A DNA stretch of 43,997 nucleotides from Chloroflexota bacterium (GCA_029555965.1 JAKQHY010000088.1:1-43997); one strand, 5' to 3'; numbered from the stretch's first letter, positions 1-8,578 are shown. Notes: a model not told the origin generated them from the sequence alone. Program-made: numbers and translations.

Positions 1-2294
1 GGGTAGTTTTCCAATGCCTCCAGCGCCAGCAGTACCCCGCGTTCGGGAAACCGGCCCTGGAGTTCCAGCAGCGCTTGAGACGCCAAGCCGATGCCGATCT
101 GGGTCAGCTCGCGTTGGCGCCGGGCTTCTTGTTCGGCCTTCCGCTGCTCCCGCAGCTCGATGCTGGCCTGGATAAAGCCGTTTTCGGCGGCGCTCAGATC
201 GGCCGGTCGTTTCGCCAGCCAGGATTCGGCTTCGGCCAGCACGACGCCCCGCAGCAGCGCGCCTGCGTCTTGGGCGCTGATTTCCCACTGATACAGGGCC
301 GCCCGCAGCCGTTCTTGCCAGGTGCGGAAGGCGCGGTCGGCGTCCATCCAGGCCTGTAGTTGCTCCCAGCGCCCGATCAACGCTTCATGGACCACCTCAA
401 CCGTCTCGTGTCCCGTGGCGGGATCGCGGCTCGTCACCACCAGGCGTTTTTCCGCCAGATATTGGACCAGCGGCCAGTTCTCCGCGCCGATTTCTGCCTG
501 GGTGGCGACCCGGCGGGTGTCGCCCGTGCCTTCCCCCGGCTGCACCAGTTGGACAAAGATGTGTTGGGCTTTTTCCCGTTCTTTCTGCGCCAGGCTATCG
601 TGTACCTGTTGGGCGTAGCGCGCCAGCGCGCCTTCCACCCGTCCGATTTCCTCGTAGGTCCGGTGGGTCATCCACCCCTGGTCGAGCCGTTCCCACAACA
701 GGGTCAGGGCAAATTCCAGCAGCGGCAGGGCGCCCGGTTCGTTGCTCACGTCGTCCAGGAGACGCTCCGCCAGCCCGGCTTCCAGCAGCGCGCCTTGCTT
801 TTCGGCTGGTTTTTCGATGACCGCCCGCAGGCCTTCCCGCGTCATCGGCCCTAACAGCAGGGATGAGGTTTGCAGCACCTCGACGAAAGCGCGGTGGGTC
901 AACGCCTGGCCCATGAAGTCAGCCCGCATCGTCAGCAAGAGCGCCAATGCTGCATCCCGCCTTTCCGCGGCGCGCTGCGCCGCCGTCAGCAGCGCGTCCA
1001 GAAATCGCTGGCGGATTTCCGGCTGCGGGCAGAGCGTATACAGCTCCTCGAACTGATCCACCAACAGCAGGCGGCTCGCGCCGGCGTCTCTGTCCGGCGT
1101 CTGCGCCACGAGGTCGTAGAGGGAAACGTCCCCGCGACTCAGGGCGTCGGCCAGTTGGCGGACTTTGGCCGACCGGCTAGCCCGGTCCAGGCGCGGCTCC
1201 AGGAGGGGGGCGAGGGCCGCGGCAAGGGCGTGAAAGGGCTGGGCGCCGGGGCGCAGGGCGGCGACGCGCCAGTTCCCTGCCGCGTGCAGCCTGGGCAATA
1301 ACCCGGCGAACACGACCGACGATTTGCCCGATCCCGACGGGCCGACGAGCACCGTCACCGGCCGCTGTGTCTGCACGGCCTCCATCAATCGCACGGTGAA
1401 TGTCTCGCGTCCAAAGAAGAAGGACGCATCCGCCGCCTGAAATGCGGCCAGTCCCCGGTAGGGACACGCTCCGACGGTTTTACTTTCACGGCCCAGGTGG
1501 GCGGCGATGAGAGCCGGGGCGACGGGCAGCTCTCCCCGGCGCAGGCGCTCGTCCATTTCTTGCGTTTTTTCCGCCGGTTCCACCCCCAACGCTTCTTGCA
1601 GAATTTGAACGCAGGTCTGGTACTGGCGCAGGGCCGCGGAACGATCGCCGGCCCAGGCGTACAATTCCATCAGCGCGCGATGCGCCGCTTCACGCAGCGG
1701 ATCCAGCGCCAGCCAGCGATGAGCGAGGGCGATGGCAGCCTGGAAATCTCCTCGGAGACTGTAGCCTCGCACAAGTCGTTCCAGCGTCTCTTCCAATTCC
1801 AATCGTAGATGTTCCCGCTCGGCCAACATCCACTCCTCGAACAGCGGGGCGTCGGCGACGTAGAACCCATCGAGGAAGTCGCCCTGGAACAGATCGGCGG
1901 CTTCTTTGAGCGCGGTCAGGTCTTCCGGGGCCGGCGCTGTGGTCGTCGAGCCATCCCATTGCACGCCGGAGAGCCGGGCGGTGCGGCGCTCGCTGTCCAC
2001 GTAGAGCGGCATGTCCCGATGGAGGGCGACGGTCTGATGGGTAATGTCCAAATAGGGGCCGATGAGTTGGCGCAGGTTGGTGAGGGCATTGCGGAGGCTG
2101 CTTTTGGCGGCGTTCTCAGGCCGGTCGCTCCACAGGAGGCCGGCCAGCACTTCGCGGGTGTGGGGATGACCTGTAGCGGCCAGATAGAAGACCAACGCCT
2201 GCGCCTTGCTGGACACAAAGCCCGTCACCGGCTCGCCATCCAGGGAGATGGCGGGGTCGCCCAGCAAGCTGATCCGTAGCTCTTTCGTCGCCAC
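1..2294 (-). CDS. BTAD-nSTAND1 transcriptional regulator (SARP-like), C-terminus outside window
   Basis: The frame stays open from a GTG at 2294 to the window edge (764 codons). GTG is chosen because a GGGAGG ribosome site lies about 7 nt upstream and the protein begins directly with the expected fold. Residues 1-95 resemble an OmpR/SARP winged helix, including a segment reading LLGDP and SSKAQALVFYLA. Residues 100-250 are the helical bacterial transcriptional activation domain. From about 285 (CPYRGLAAF) an nSTAND1 P-loop ATPase begins, with Walker A GPSGSGKS (Lys324) and a Walker B-like LLLVDQFEELY. The last visible stretch (LASQALLELQGRFPERGVLL) is the helix that usually precedes WD40 or other repeats in this family, so the missing part is probably a repeat sensor. 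Such proteins are signal-dependent activators; the target is unknown. It is divergent from the esterase gene at 2782. Confidence 0.85.
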   Translation of the reverse strand, partial: MATKELRISLLGDPAISLDGEPVTGFVSSKAQALVFYLAATGHPHTREVLAGLLWSDRPENAAKSSLRNALTNLRQLIGPYLDITHQTVALHRDMPLYVDSERRTARLSGVQWDGSTTTAPAPEDLTALKEAADLFQGDFLDGFYVADAPLFEEWMLAEREHLRLELEETLERLVRGYSLRGDFQAAIALAHRWLALDPLREAAHRALMELYAWAGDRSAALRQYQTCVQILQEALGVEPAEKTQEMDERLRRGELPVAPALIAAHLGRESKTVGACPYRGLAAFQAADASFFFGRETFTVRLMEAVQTQRPVTVLVGPSGSGKSSVVFAGLLPRLHAAGNWRVAALRPGAQPFHALAAALAPLLEPRLDRASRSAKVRQLADALSRGDVSLYDLVAQTPDRDAGASRLLLVDQFEELYTLCPQPEIRQRFLDALLTAAQRAAERRDAALALLLTMRADFMGQALTHRAFVEVLQTSSLLLGPMTREGLRAVIEKPAEKQGALLEAGLAERLLDDVSNEPGALPLLEFALTLLWERLDQGWMTHRTYEEIGRVEGALARYAQQVHDSLAQKEREKAQHIFVQLVQPGEGTGDTRRVATQAEIGAENWPLVQYLAEKRLVVTSRDPATGHETVEVVHEALIGRWEQLQAWMDADRAFRTWQERLRAALYQWEISAQDAGALLRGVVLAEAESWLAKRPADLSAAENGFIQASIELREQRKAEQEARRQRELTQIGIGLASQALLELQGRFPERGVLLALEALENY

Positions 2295-2327
2295 CTCTTC
2301 TCCCTCCCCTGAGAATAAAAGATTATT

Positions 2328-2397
2328 TCACGCAAAGGCGCAAAGACGCAAAGTAAAAACAGAGACTTGGCGGGCTTGGCGTCTTTGCGTGAGATTT
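2328..2397. repeat. Palindromic dispersed element, CACGCAAAGGCGC family
   Basis: Left arm TCACGCAAAGGCGCAAAGAC and right arm GGCGTCTTTGCGTGA form a hairpin around an A-rich and GGCTTGG centre. The same family recurs at 33404-33465, between two parts of the lipid synthase. Confidence 0.75.
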
Positions 2398-2450
2398 TCA
2401 TCCAACCGCTGGTGAACGGCCGGTTAATGATAAATTCCTTTGAAAACAGT

Positions 2451-2512
2451 CTCAACGGATTGAACGGATTAAACGGAAAAAATATCCGTTAAATTCCGTT
2501 ACATCCGTTGAG
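2451..2512. repeat. 62-bp inverted repeat, CTCAACGGAT family
   Basis: Arms CTCAACGGAT and ATCCGTTGAG enclose further ACGGATT/AATTCCGTT units. A related 58-bp copy lies in frame inside the synthase gene at 38578-38635, and a half copy without the right arm is at 2666-2700. Confidence 0.8.
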
Positions 2513-2665
2513 AAAGTTTTTTCATTCAGCCGTTGGTGAACCGCCGGCTAAGGGTGAATTTCTTGACTGATGGGTAGAGATGGTTGCGAAGTCAGCGTGA
2601 TGAGGTCATTATAGGCCCGTTTTGTTGCGAGGTGAAATTGCTGATGTCGCTTCCATGAGGATAGC

Positions 2666-2700
2666 CTCAACGGATTGACCGGATTGAACGGAAAAATATT
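2666..2700. repeat. Half copy of the CTCAACGGAT element
   Basis: The segment starts CTCAACGGATTGACCGGATT and continues to GGAAAAATATT. It matches the left arm of 2451-2512, and the right arm is absent. Confidence 0.7.
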
Positions 2701-2781
2701 CTTATCAGCCGGCGAATTCGTTTGCGGGTTAACGATCTCTTAACGCTCGTTTTGTATCATACTGATAAAAGGAGGTGAGCC

Positions 2782-3819
2782 ATGAAAGACTCAAAGATTT
2801 CGCTGTTTGTGTTGTGGATAGTAGCGTTGCTTGCTGCCATCCTGATGGTCGGGTGTGCGTCCCAGGCCAGTATTGCCGAGGTCAAGGCGACGGACACGCC
2901 GCCGGTTGTCGTCGCCGAACCGACGGCTGCGCCCACGCCAGTCCCGCCGACGGCTGCGCCTTCGCCGACTGCGAAGCCCAAGGCCGACTGGACCTCTTAC
3001 ACCGCCGTTCCAAATGCGGAAGTTCAGTATGTTGACGATGGCGCCCGGCGTCACCGGCTCGATGTGTATTTGCCGAAGGAGGGTGAAGGGCCGTTTCCGA
3101 CCGTTCTGGCGATCCATGGGGGCTGTTTTCAGGCCGAAAGCAAATACAACTACTCTCGATACGCGAGTTATTTCACGAGTCTGGGCTATGCGCTGGTGGC
3201 GACGAACTACCGGTTCGCGCCGATGAATACGTATCCGGCGCAGGTGCAGGATGCGTTCTGCGCGCTGGCCTGGATTCACGCCAACGCGGCTACCTACGGC
3301 TTCGACACAGAGCACATCGCCGCCATCGGCGAGTCGGCGGGCGGGTATCTGGTGGCGATGCTGGGCACGGTGGATGATCCCACGCCTTACCTGGAAGGCT
3401 GTCCGTCCGCGCTGCCGGAGAAGGATTGGATTCAAGGTGTCATCCCTATCTATGGCCTCTTTGATTATACAAACTTGACCGACTATCCAGAAGCGGGTGT
3501 TCAGGGATGTCTGGAGCCATATTTGGGAACCACAATCGGCGAAGCCTCCGCAGACTTCCTGAAAGAGGTATCGCCCATCTCCTGGGTGAATGGCAATGAG
3601 CCGCCTTTTTTGATCACCTATGCCCTGTCGGACACCTTGATTCCAATGCAGGCGTCAGAAGCCTTTGCTGCCAAATTGGAGGAAGCCGGGGGTGACGTGA
3701 CCTTGAAGCTTATGGAAGCATGGCACGGTCACTTCACCGACGACCCGCTCACGACCGACGCGAACGTCCAGACACAGGAGGCCATTGCGGCTTTTCTTAC
3801 GAAAGTGTTTGGGAAGTGA
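2782..3819 (+). CDS. Alpha/beta hydrolase (BD-FAE/esterase-lipase type) lipoprotein
   Basis: This is a 345-residue predicted lipoprotein hydrolase. A near-perfect AGGAGGTG lies 5 nt before the ATG. The signal peptide ends in a lipobox (LMVGC, Cys25), followed by a Pro/Ala/Thr-rich tether to about residue 70, so the enzyme probably sits on the outer face of the membrane. The fold carries the oxyanion motif HGG (in AIHGGCF), the nucleophile elbow GESAGG (Ser185), Asp284 in ALSDTLIP and a terminal WHGH whose His315 completes the triad. The family (hormone-sensitive-lipase-like and BD-FAE enzymes) cleaves short acyl or carbohydrate esters; the substrate cannot be told from sequence. It appears monocistronic, flanked by a repeat-rich gap and a convergent gene. 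Confidence 0.9.
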   Translation: MKDSKISLFVLWIVALLAAILMVGCASQASIAEVKATDTPPVVVAEPTAAPTPVPPTAAPSPTAKPKADWTSYTAVPNAEVQYVDDGARRHRLDVYLPKEGEGPFPTVLAIHGGCFQAESKYNYSRYASYFTSLGYALVATNYRFAPMNTYPAQVQDAFCALAWIHANAATYGFDTEHIAAIGESAGGYLVAMLGTVDDPTPYLEGCPSALPEKDWIQGVIPIYGLFDYTNLTDYPEAGVQGCLEPYLGTTIGEASADFLKEVSPISWVNGNEPPFLITYALSDTLIPMQASEAFAAKLEEAGGDVTLKLMEAWHGHFTDDPLTTDANVQTQEAIAAFLTKVFGK

Positions 3820-3882
3820 TGAGGGCGGAACCGGCGCAAAATCAGGCGCGGCCTCTGTTTGACCAGGGGGCCGCGCCAGTTG

Positions 3883-4038
3883 ATGATCAGGGGCTCGAGC
3901 TTCTCTCCTCTCGTCTTCACCGACCTCTTTCTGGAATACTCGCCCGGCCTGGTCACCGGCTTTCTCTTTGGCCTCGCGGCGGCCCTTGCCGTGCAACGCC
4001 TGCGCGAGGCGCAGCAACTCACGTGGAAACTCGCGTGA
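3883..4038 (+). CDS. Possible 51-residue single-span membrane protein
   Basis: A short frame in the gap between convergent genes encodes a polar start, a hydrophobic stretch (LVTGFLFGLAAALAVQ) and a charged tail (RLREAQQ). That is the pattern of a small single-pass protein. No good ribosome site precedes the ATG, and a TTG lies directly before it. It resembles no family I recognise and could be chance in GC-rich DNA. Confidence 0.3.
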   Translation: MIRGSSFSPLVFTDLFLEYSPGLVTGFLFGLAAALAVQRLREAQQLTWKLA

Positions 4039-4107
4039 GCCTCGTTCGGCTTTGGTATACTCTATTGGATTTTACGCATGGACGCGTTCCTCGCAGTGGA
4101 TATCAGC

Positions 4108-5172
4108 TTAGGGCTTTAGCCAGTGTTTGATGCGCAGTAGCGTCTCCACCATCCGCGCCGGTTGATCGAAGAAAACGTCGTGGGCGGCGTCCTCAAACCA
4201 GATAAGTTCCTTGCCGGCCGGGGCGCGTAACTGCGCGAAGTATGCCTCGACCAGAGGGGAGGGGGCGTTGCGATCGTAGCGACCGGCGAAGAAATAGACG
4301 GGAACCTGCATTTCGGGGACCATCTCGGCCAGGTTGATCTGCATCAAGGCCGGCCAGAAGGTTTTGAGCGACCGCGCGCTGGCCCCCGGCCACAGCGCGA
4401 AGTCCATCAGGGAATACTCTGGCGCGCGCAGTAGCATCAGCGCCTCGTGATTGTAGCTGTCGGCAGTGTGATACACACCGCCGTATTTCAAAAGCCATTT
4501 GCGCTGTGTCATCAGTTGCTTATACCAATTCGCCGTGTTGTAGGCGGGATCAATGGCAGATAAAGCCCTCAGCGTTTCTTCATCGTTTCGCTCGCGGGCC
4601 ACATCCTGCACATACGCCAGGGATTGCCGTTCCCCTTCGGCATAATCTACGATCTGGCCTGCACCGATATAGGCGTGCAGGTCTTTGGGGTAGCGTGCCG
4701 CAACCAGCAGCCCCGGCACGGTACCCCACGAGAAGCCCATCAGGTAGACCGCGTCCACCCCGAAACGCGCTTTGAGCATCAAAATCAGCTCGTGCGTGTC
4801 GCTGACGATCTGTTCGATGCTCAACGTGTCTGCATCAAACGCCGCCTGGCTTTTCCCCGCCCCGCGTTGATCCCACGTCACGACGACAAAGTGCTGTTCC
4901 AACTCCGGGCATTGCACGCGCAGCTTGGCAAGGTTGGCGCTGCCGGGGCCGCCGTGCAAGAACAGCAGCACCGGATTTCGCCTATCGTGCCCACGAATGG
5001 AAATCCACTGCTTGACCCCGCCCAGCGTTACCCTCTCTAACCCATTAACCGACTGCGCGCCTGCGGGCGCGCGCAACGGCGCGGGGCCGCTCCACAAGGC
5101 CAGCGCGGCCAGCGCCGCTGTCAGCGAGGCGAAAAATATCCGCTTGTGTTTTTTGGATACTTGGGATGACAT
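4108..5172 (-). CDS. Alpha/beta hydrolase, S33 (proline iminopeptidase-like)
   Basis: The protein has 354 residues with an N-terminal hydrophobic segment (about residues 12-28), suggesting export or membrane anchoring. The core shows HGGPGSAN (oxyanion region of the S33 family), DQRGAGKS and the nucleophile elbow GFSWG. Near the C-terminus GRYDRNAP supplies the likely Asp and EDAAHDVFF the His. S33 members cleave N-terminal proline or hydrolyse other small amides and esters, so specificity is open. The start is the ATG at 5172, preceded by AAGGGG. It lies 9 nt after the gene at 5182-5628 and looks like the last gene of the run that starts with the PadR regulator. Confidence 0.85.
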   Translation of the reverse strand: MSSQVSKKHKRIFFASLTAALAALALWSGPAPLRAPAGAQSVNGLERVTLGGVKQWISIRGHDRRNPVLLFLHGGPGSANLAKLRVQCPELEQHFVVVTWDQRGAGKSQAAFDADTLSIEQIVSDTHELILMLKARFGVDAVYLMGFSWGTVPGLLVAARYPKDLHAYIGAGQIVDYAEGERQSLAYVQDVARERNDEETLRALSAIDPAYNTANWYKQLMTQRKWLLKYGGVYHTADSYNHEALMLLRAPEYSLMDFALWPGASARSLKTFWPALMQINLAEMVPEMQVPVYFFAGRYDRNAPSPLVEAYFAQLRAPAGKELIWFEDAAHDVFFDQPARMVETLLRIKHWLKP

Positions 5173-5181
5173 CGTTTCCCC

Positions 5182-5628
5182 TTAAAGCGTTAAGATTGAA
5201 ATCCAGATGTGGGCGACGCCGAACAAAAGCGCAGCGCCCAACATCCACCATGACCCCATCAAATAGGATGACAGGATCAAAAACGCGATGGGCGCTACCG
5301 CCATCGGCAGCGGAATCCCCAGAAACGGCGCGCCGAGCAGGGCGGCGGCTCTCCCACCCGCGAAATACCGGATCCAGCAGGCGTAGTAAACGGCCAGCGC
5401 CAGCCCCATGCCGATCATCACCGGCAGCGAGAAGCGTTTGTGCAAGTCCAGCGCGAAAAAGAACGGCAAAATCAGCGTCGCCAAACGGCCTATATTCTCC
5501 AGGACGGTCAGGAGTAACGGCTCATGAGGAGCCGCGCCCACTGCTACTTTGGGCAATAGCATCCACACCACGTTGGGTAACATAATGAGCAGCGGGATCA
5601 GCGCGCCGGATTTGAGTACGATACTCAT
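5182..5628 (-). CDS. Small multi-pass membrane protein, unknown function
   Basis: The 148-residue protein is almost entirely hydrophobic, with four to five predicted spans (about 7-25, 42-60, 68-85, 95-120 and 124-146) and few charged residues. I do not recognise the family. Spacing is 12 nt from the upstream flavoprotein gene and 9 nt to the downstream hydrolase gene, so it is most likely co-transcribed with them. It may be a membrane partner of the redox proteins, but nothing in the sequence shows that. Confidence 0.75.
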   Translation of the reverse strand: MSIVLKSGALIPLLIMLPNVVWMLLPKVAVGAAPHEPLLLTVLENIGRLATLILPFFFALDLHKRFSLPVMIGMGLALAVYYACWIRYFAGGRAAALLGAPFLGIPLPMAVAPIAFLILSSYLMGSWWMLGAALLFGVAHIWISILTL

Positions 5629-5640
5629 ATAACCGCCTAT

Positions 5641-6921
5641 TTATCCTACAAACGGCTGCGCAAACCGCTGCTCGTAGACGCCATTTGCCTTCAGTTGATT
5701 GTCCCAATACATCGAGAGAAGCGGCATTTTGACCAACAGCTTGAACACCGGTATCAGGTAGGCAGGATAACGCTCCGGCTTCGCCAGCTTTTGTACAGCG
5801 TCCGGGGGGAATTGGCCGGTGGTGCGCAGACTTCGACCGAGCGCGATCAGTTGGTCGAATAGCTTGCGGTTCATGGTGTCCGTCATCAGGCGGATGCCCT
5901 CGCCGTTGCCCTTGATGAGCGCGCCGAGGTACGGACTGCCGAGCCGGGCCGCGAGTTTCGCCAGATACCGCTCGACGTGGCGCAAGTGCGTGGATTCCGG
6001 GAAGCCCGACTGCATCACAAAGCCCAACGCCGGATTGCCACTCCGCCCGCGCAATGGCTCCAACGCCTCGATGAACGTCTTGACAATGCCCGGCATCGCG
6101 TCCGTGTAGAGCGGGAAGCCCACCAACACCGCTTCGGCGGCGGCGAAGGCGTCGCGGTAGTCGGTCAGGCTGTTCTGCCGCACCAGATGCAGCGTTTCGG
6201 CAACAGCCCCACCGGCAGCGGCGAAGCCTTTGGCGACCTGCGCCAGCATCACCGGCGTGTTGCCCTTGGCGCCGCGCGGCGAGCCGTTGAAGAGCGTCAA
6301 TGTATCCGGCGGGGTGATGCGCGCGCCAGGCAGCGGCGGCAACCTGTGGTCGAAGGGTACGCCAGCCGCCGTCTGCGTGACGATGGCGCGGGCGACCGCG
6401 TCCATCGGCTCCTCCGTCGTGAAGGCAAACTCCAGGCGGCTCTTCATATTCAGCGCGGTGCGGCTGAAGATGTCGCCCACGATGCGCAGGTCTTCGGCGT
6501 CGGTGTCGGCCTCTTTCTGCGTCAGCAGCCCGATGCGCGGATAGTGATCATAGCGTGGGCGGTGGTGCGCTTCGCCATGATCCACCACAAAGTACGGGTG
6601 AATCAGCGGGATGGACTTGTCCATCATCTTCTTCAACGTCGCGTCGGGGAAGCCCATGCGCAGCGGCGCGGCCCACAGCAGAAAATCGCCGTTGATGACC
6701 GCCCGGCACACATCGTGCGAGGCGTCCTTGACCACGCACTGCCCCGGCGTCTTCATCCAGCAGCCGAAGCAGCCGGTGCAGAATTTGATGTCCAGGTCGC
6801 GCAGCGTGAAGGCTGTCACCGTGTGGCCTTCACCGGTCAACTTTGCCGCGAGGCGGGCCACGTATGCATCAAATTCCCCGTTTTGGGGATTGCTATTGCC
6901 GTTCATAATGGTGATTTTCAT
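5641..6921 (-). CDS. Tandem flavodoxin-fold oxidoreductase (two NADPH-dependent FMN reductase-like domains)
   Basis: The protein has 426 residues. The N-terminal half (about 1-190) starts with the flavodoxin strand KITIMNGNS and carries a cysteine cluster C-x2-C-x2-C-x7-C (CTGCFGCWMKTPGQC). That spacing resembles the iron-sulfur flavoprotein family but also occurs in cluster-free relatives. The second half begins near residue 205 with LTLFNGSPRG, another phosphate loop for FMN. The C-terminus (about 370-426) is not flavodoxin-like. The ATG at 6921 is preferred over a GTG 9 nt upstream, because GGAAAG from the end of the preceding gene sits at a good distance and the first strand starts at once. 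The preceding gene stops only 5 nt earlier. Probable role: electron transfer with the polyferredoxin next door. Confidence 0.82.
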   Translation of the reverse strand: MKITIMNGNSNPQNGEFDAYVARLAAKLTGEGHTVTAFTLRDLDIKFCTGCFGCWMKTPGQCVVKDASHDVCRAVINGDFLLWAAPLRMGFPDATLKKMMDKSIPLIHPYFVVDHGEAHHRPRYDHYPRIGLLTQKEADTDAEDLRIVGDIFSRTALNMKSRLEFAFTTEEPMDAVARAIVTQTAAGVPFDHRLPPLPGARITPPDTLTLFNGSPRGAKGNTPVMLAQVAKGFAAAGGAVAETLHLVRQNSLTDYRDAFAAAEAVLVGFPLYTDAMPGIVKTFIEALEPLRGRSGNPALGFVMQSGFPESTHLRHVERYLAKLAARLGSPYLGALIKGNGEGIRLMTDTMNRKLFDQLIALGRSLRTTGQFPPDAVQKLAKPERYPAYLIPVFKLLVKMPLLSMYWDNQLKANGVYEQRFAQPFVG

Positions 6922-6926
6922 GAGTC

Positions 6927-7670
6927 TCACTTTCCTTTGCTAAACGCATAATGAATGACTTTCTTCGGACATACATCCGCACACGTCCCGCACAGGACGC
7001 ATTCGCTGTGTTCCATCGCGCCTTTTTGGACCAGCGCGTTAACGTCCAGGCTCATCGGGCAATTCTGAGTGCATTTTTTGCAGTTGATGCACTTCTCGGT
7101 TTCGGCCTTCAGCCGCAACGCGGGCCAGTTGCCCAGATTGCGCAGTTTGCGGCCCAGAATCATGAAAGGCGCCATCCAGCAGATGGTATGGCAGCCCGCA
7201 CGCCGCCCGACGAGGACCGACAAGGCCAGGAATATCCCCACAACAATGTAGTAGATGATGTACCGCTCCGGCGCATCCACCGAGATGCCGCTGTCGGTGA
7301 GGTGGAAGAAGTTTATCTGCCGGTAGCCGCCCGCCCGCACCGCCATCATCACAATGATCGCCAGCCACGGAAACCAGATCAGCCACTTAATCCAATCTGC
7401 CCTGCCGCGCACGGGCTTGTTGTTGATGGCGAAGCTCACCTCACCCAACCCCGCCGCCGGGCACACCCACCCGCACCACAGCCGCCCCACAAAGAGCGCG
7501 CTGAGGAATTGCAGCCCAAACACAATCAAACTGCCGTTGATGATGCCCTGCGCTGCCCCATCAATGATGACGTAGGGCGAAAGATAATTCATAATGACGG
7601 GAAAGAGCAAGAGCGAGACAATAATCAAGCCTTTGCGAATTCTTTGACGTACTACCAGTTGTTGCGCCAC
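6927..7670 (-). CDS. 4Fe-4S membrane ferredoxin, NapH/polyferredoxin type
   Basis: The 247-residue membrane protein has about four spans (15-35, 43-65, 96-112 and 138-158). A cytoplasmic-type CGWVCP motif follows the second span. The C-terminus has two classical [4Fe-4S] sites, CINCKKCTQNCP and CVLCGTCADVCP. This is the layout of NapH, MauN and RnfB-like quinol-linked electron carriers, which pass electrons between the quinone pool and soluble partners. Here the partner is probably the flavoprotein encoded 5 nt downstream. It starts at an ATG with an AGGAGG-like site about 7 nt upstream. No periplasmic nitrate reductase genes are nearby, so a nap function is not supported. Confidence 0.85.
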   Translation of the reverse strand: MAQQLVVRQRIRKGLIIVSLLLFPVIMNYLSPYVIIDGAAQGIINGSLIVFGLQFLSALFVGRLWCGWVCPAAGLGEVSFAINNKPVRGRADWIKWLIWFPWLAIIVMMAVRAGGYRQINFFHLTDSGISVDAPERYIIYYIVVGIFLALSVLVGRRAGCHTICWMAPFMILGRKLRNLGNWPALRLKAETEKCINCKKCTQNCPMSLDVNALVQKGAMEHSECVLCGTCADVCPKKVIHYAFSKGK

Positions 7671-7683
7671 ATTTACCTCCTGG

Positions 7684-7750
7684 CGAATAATGAATTGCGA
7701 ATTACGGAATCAGCGGATCTCCCCCTCTCCCGCTCTCCCCCTCTCCCGCT
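7684..7750. repeat. Short tandem repeats in the PadR-polyferredoxin gap
   Basis: Units GAATTGC/GAATTAC, GAATCAGCGGATC and repeated TCCCCCTCTCCCGC fill most of the 80-nt spacer between two genes of one operon. These are the same unit types found inside the lipid synthase genes. Confidence 0.8.
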
Positions 7751-8308
7751 CTACCCTGCCGGCATTTCCCCGTTCTTAATCCGCCGGATCACGTCTTCCA
7801 GCCAATCCAGGTTGGCCTGCGCCGATTTGAATCCCGCCTCCAGCGTGAGCATCCAGCAGAAGAACTCGCGGGGCGATTCCATATACGCCCGGTACTCCTC
7901 TATTTGTTGGGGGATTTGTTCGTACTGCGCCAGCCCGGCGCGCACCTGGTCGGCGGCGCGCTCGAACATCGCCAGGATTTCTTCGTCCGCTAACTGCCCG
8001 GCGAAGAAGACCTGGATGAGCACAGCAGTGCGCGAGCTGGGCAACGGTATCGGTGCGAGCAACCATTGGTGGAGTTCCACCCGCCCGGCCTCCGTGATGT
8101 GATACACCTTGCGGTCAGGCCGGTCGCTCTGCTCGACGATTTCCATCTCCGCCCAACCCCGCTCGGTGAGACGGGTGAGCGTGCGGTAAATCTGGCTCTG
8201 GTCGGCCGACCAGAAATGCTGCACCGACGTATCGAAGATTTTCTTCAAATCGTAGCCGGAAAGCGGTTTGTAGTTCAAAAAACCCAAAATGGCGTGTTCC
8301 AGGGACAT
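7751..8308 (-). CDS. PadR-family transcriptional regulator
   Basis: The 185-residue protein begins MSLEHAILGFLNYKPLSGY, the standard start of the PadR winged helix, which covers residues 1-80 (SQIYRTLTRLTERG is the recognition region). A C-terminal coiled helical domain (about 90-185) for dimerisation and effector binding follows. The ATG at 8308 is chosen because AAGGA lies 8 nt upstream. An upstream ATG at 8338 and a longer frame to 8428 would begin at or before the likely promoter at 8367-8397. PadR proteins are usually ligand-responsive repressors of adjacent genes. As the first gene of a run with polyferredoxin, flavoprotein, membrane protein and hydrolase genes, it probably controls that operon and itself. 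Confidence 0.85.
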   Translation of the reverse strand: MSLEHAILGFLNYKPLSGYDLKKIFDTSVQHFWSADQSQIYRTLTRLTERGWAEMEIVEQSDRPDRKVYHITEAGRVELHQWLLAPIPLPSSRTAVLIQVFFAGQLADEEILAMFERAADQVRAGLAQYEQIPQQIEEYRAYMESPREFFCWMLTLEAGFKSAQANLDWLEDVIRRIKNGEMPAG

Positions 8309-8366
8309 ACCTGATTCCTTATCTATGGGATTTGTCATTGTAAGACTAATGATATATATGAATAGT

Positions 8367-8397
8367 ATTATATTAGCATTGTCCACTAATTTGTCAA
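8367..8397 (-). promoter_or_regulatory. Putative sigma-A-type promoter of the PadR operon
   Basis: On the minus strand TTGACA (8392-8397) is followed by overlapping -10 candidates: TAATAT after a 16-nt spacer (8370-8375) and TATAAT after 19 nt (8367-8372). AT-rich sequence continues to the start codon and could hold a PadR operator. Confidence 0.55.
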
Positions 8398-8456
8398 GAG
8401 GGAATCTTACATGGTATGATGGGGGCATTGCGGATACGGTCTAAGTTCTTTTGATC

Positions 8457-8578
8457 AGGACTTACGCAAGCGAGTGGAAATTTACCGCAGAGCACGCAGC
8501 GTTCGCAGAGATTTTTATGGATCCTCAGCGTCCTCAGCGTTCTTTGCGGTGAAAAAACGTCCCCCTTGCATAAGCCCT
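8457..8578. repeat. MITE-like palindromic element with terminal inverted repeats
   Basis: Ends AGGACTTACGCAAG and CTTGCATAAGCCCT are imperfect inverted repeats. The interior holds a second inverted pair (TTACCGCAGAG and CTTTGCGGTGAA) and CAGCGTCCT direct repeats. A fragment with the same start (GGATTTACGCAA) and TATCGCAGAGACC lies at about 13131-13170. No coding sequence is inside. Confidence 0.65.

Larger units (their letters stand above)
2295..2781. other. Repeat-rich intergenic gap between divergent genes
   Basis: These 487 bases hold no convincing gene. They contain several dispersed elements: a palindrome of the CACGCAAAGGCGC type (2328-2397), an ACGGATT-rich hairpin (2451-2512) and its left half again (2666-2700), and an imperfect direct repeat of about 45 bases (about 2397-2442 and 2518-2563, both containing GGTGAACNGCCGG). 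Promoters for the two flanking genes must lie here, but none is clear enough to call. Confidence 0.6.

Noticed and set aside
6927..7670. napH of a periplasmic nitrate reductase system
   Set aside because: No napA, napB, napC or napG neighbours are seen; only the general ferredoxin layout matches.
5977..8102. Plus-strand open frames opposite the flavoprotein and polyferredoxin genes
   Set aside because: They mirror real minus-strand genes with intact motifs and have no ribosome sites.
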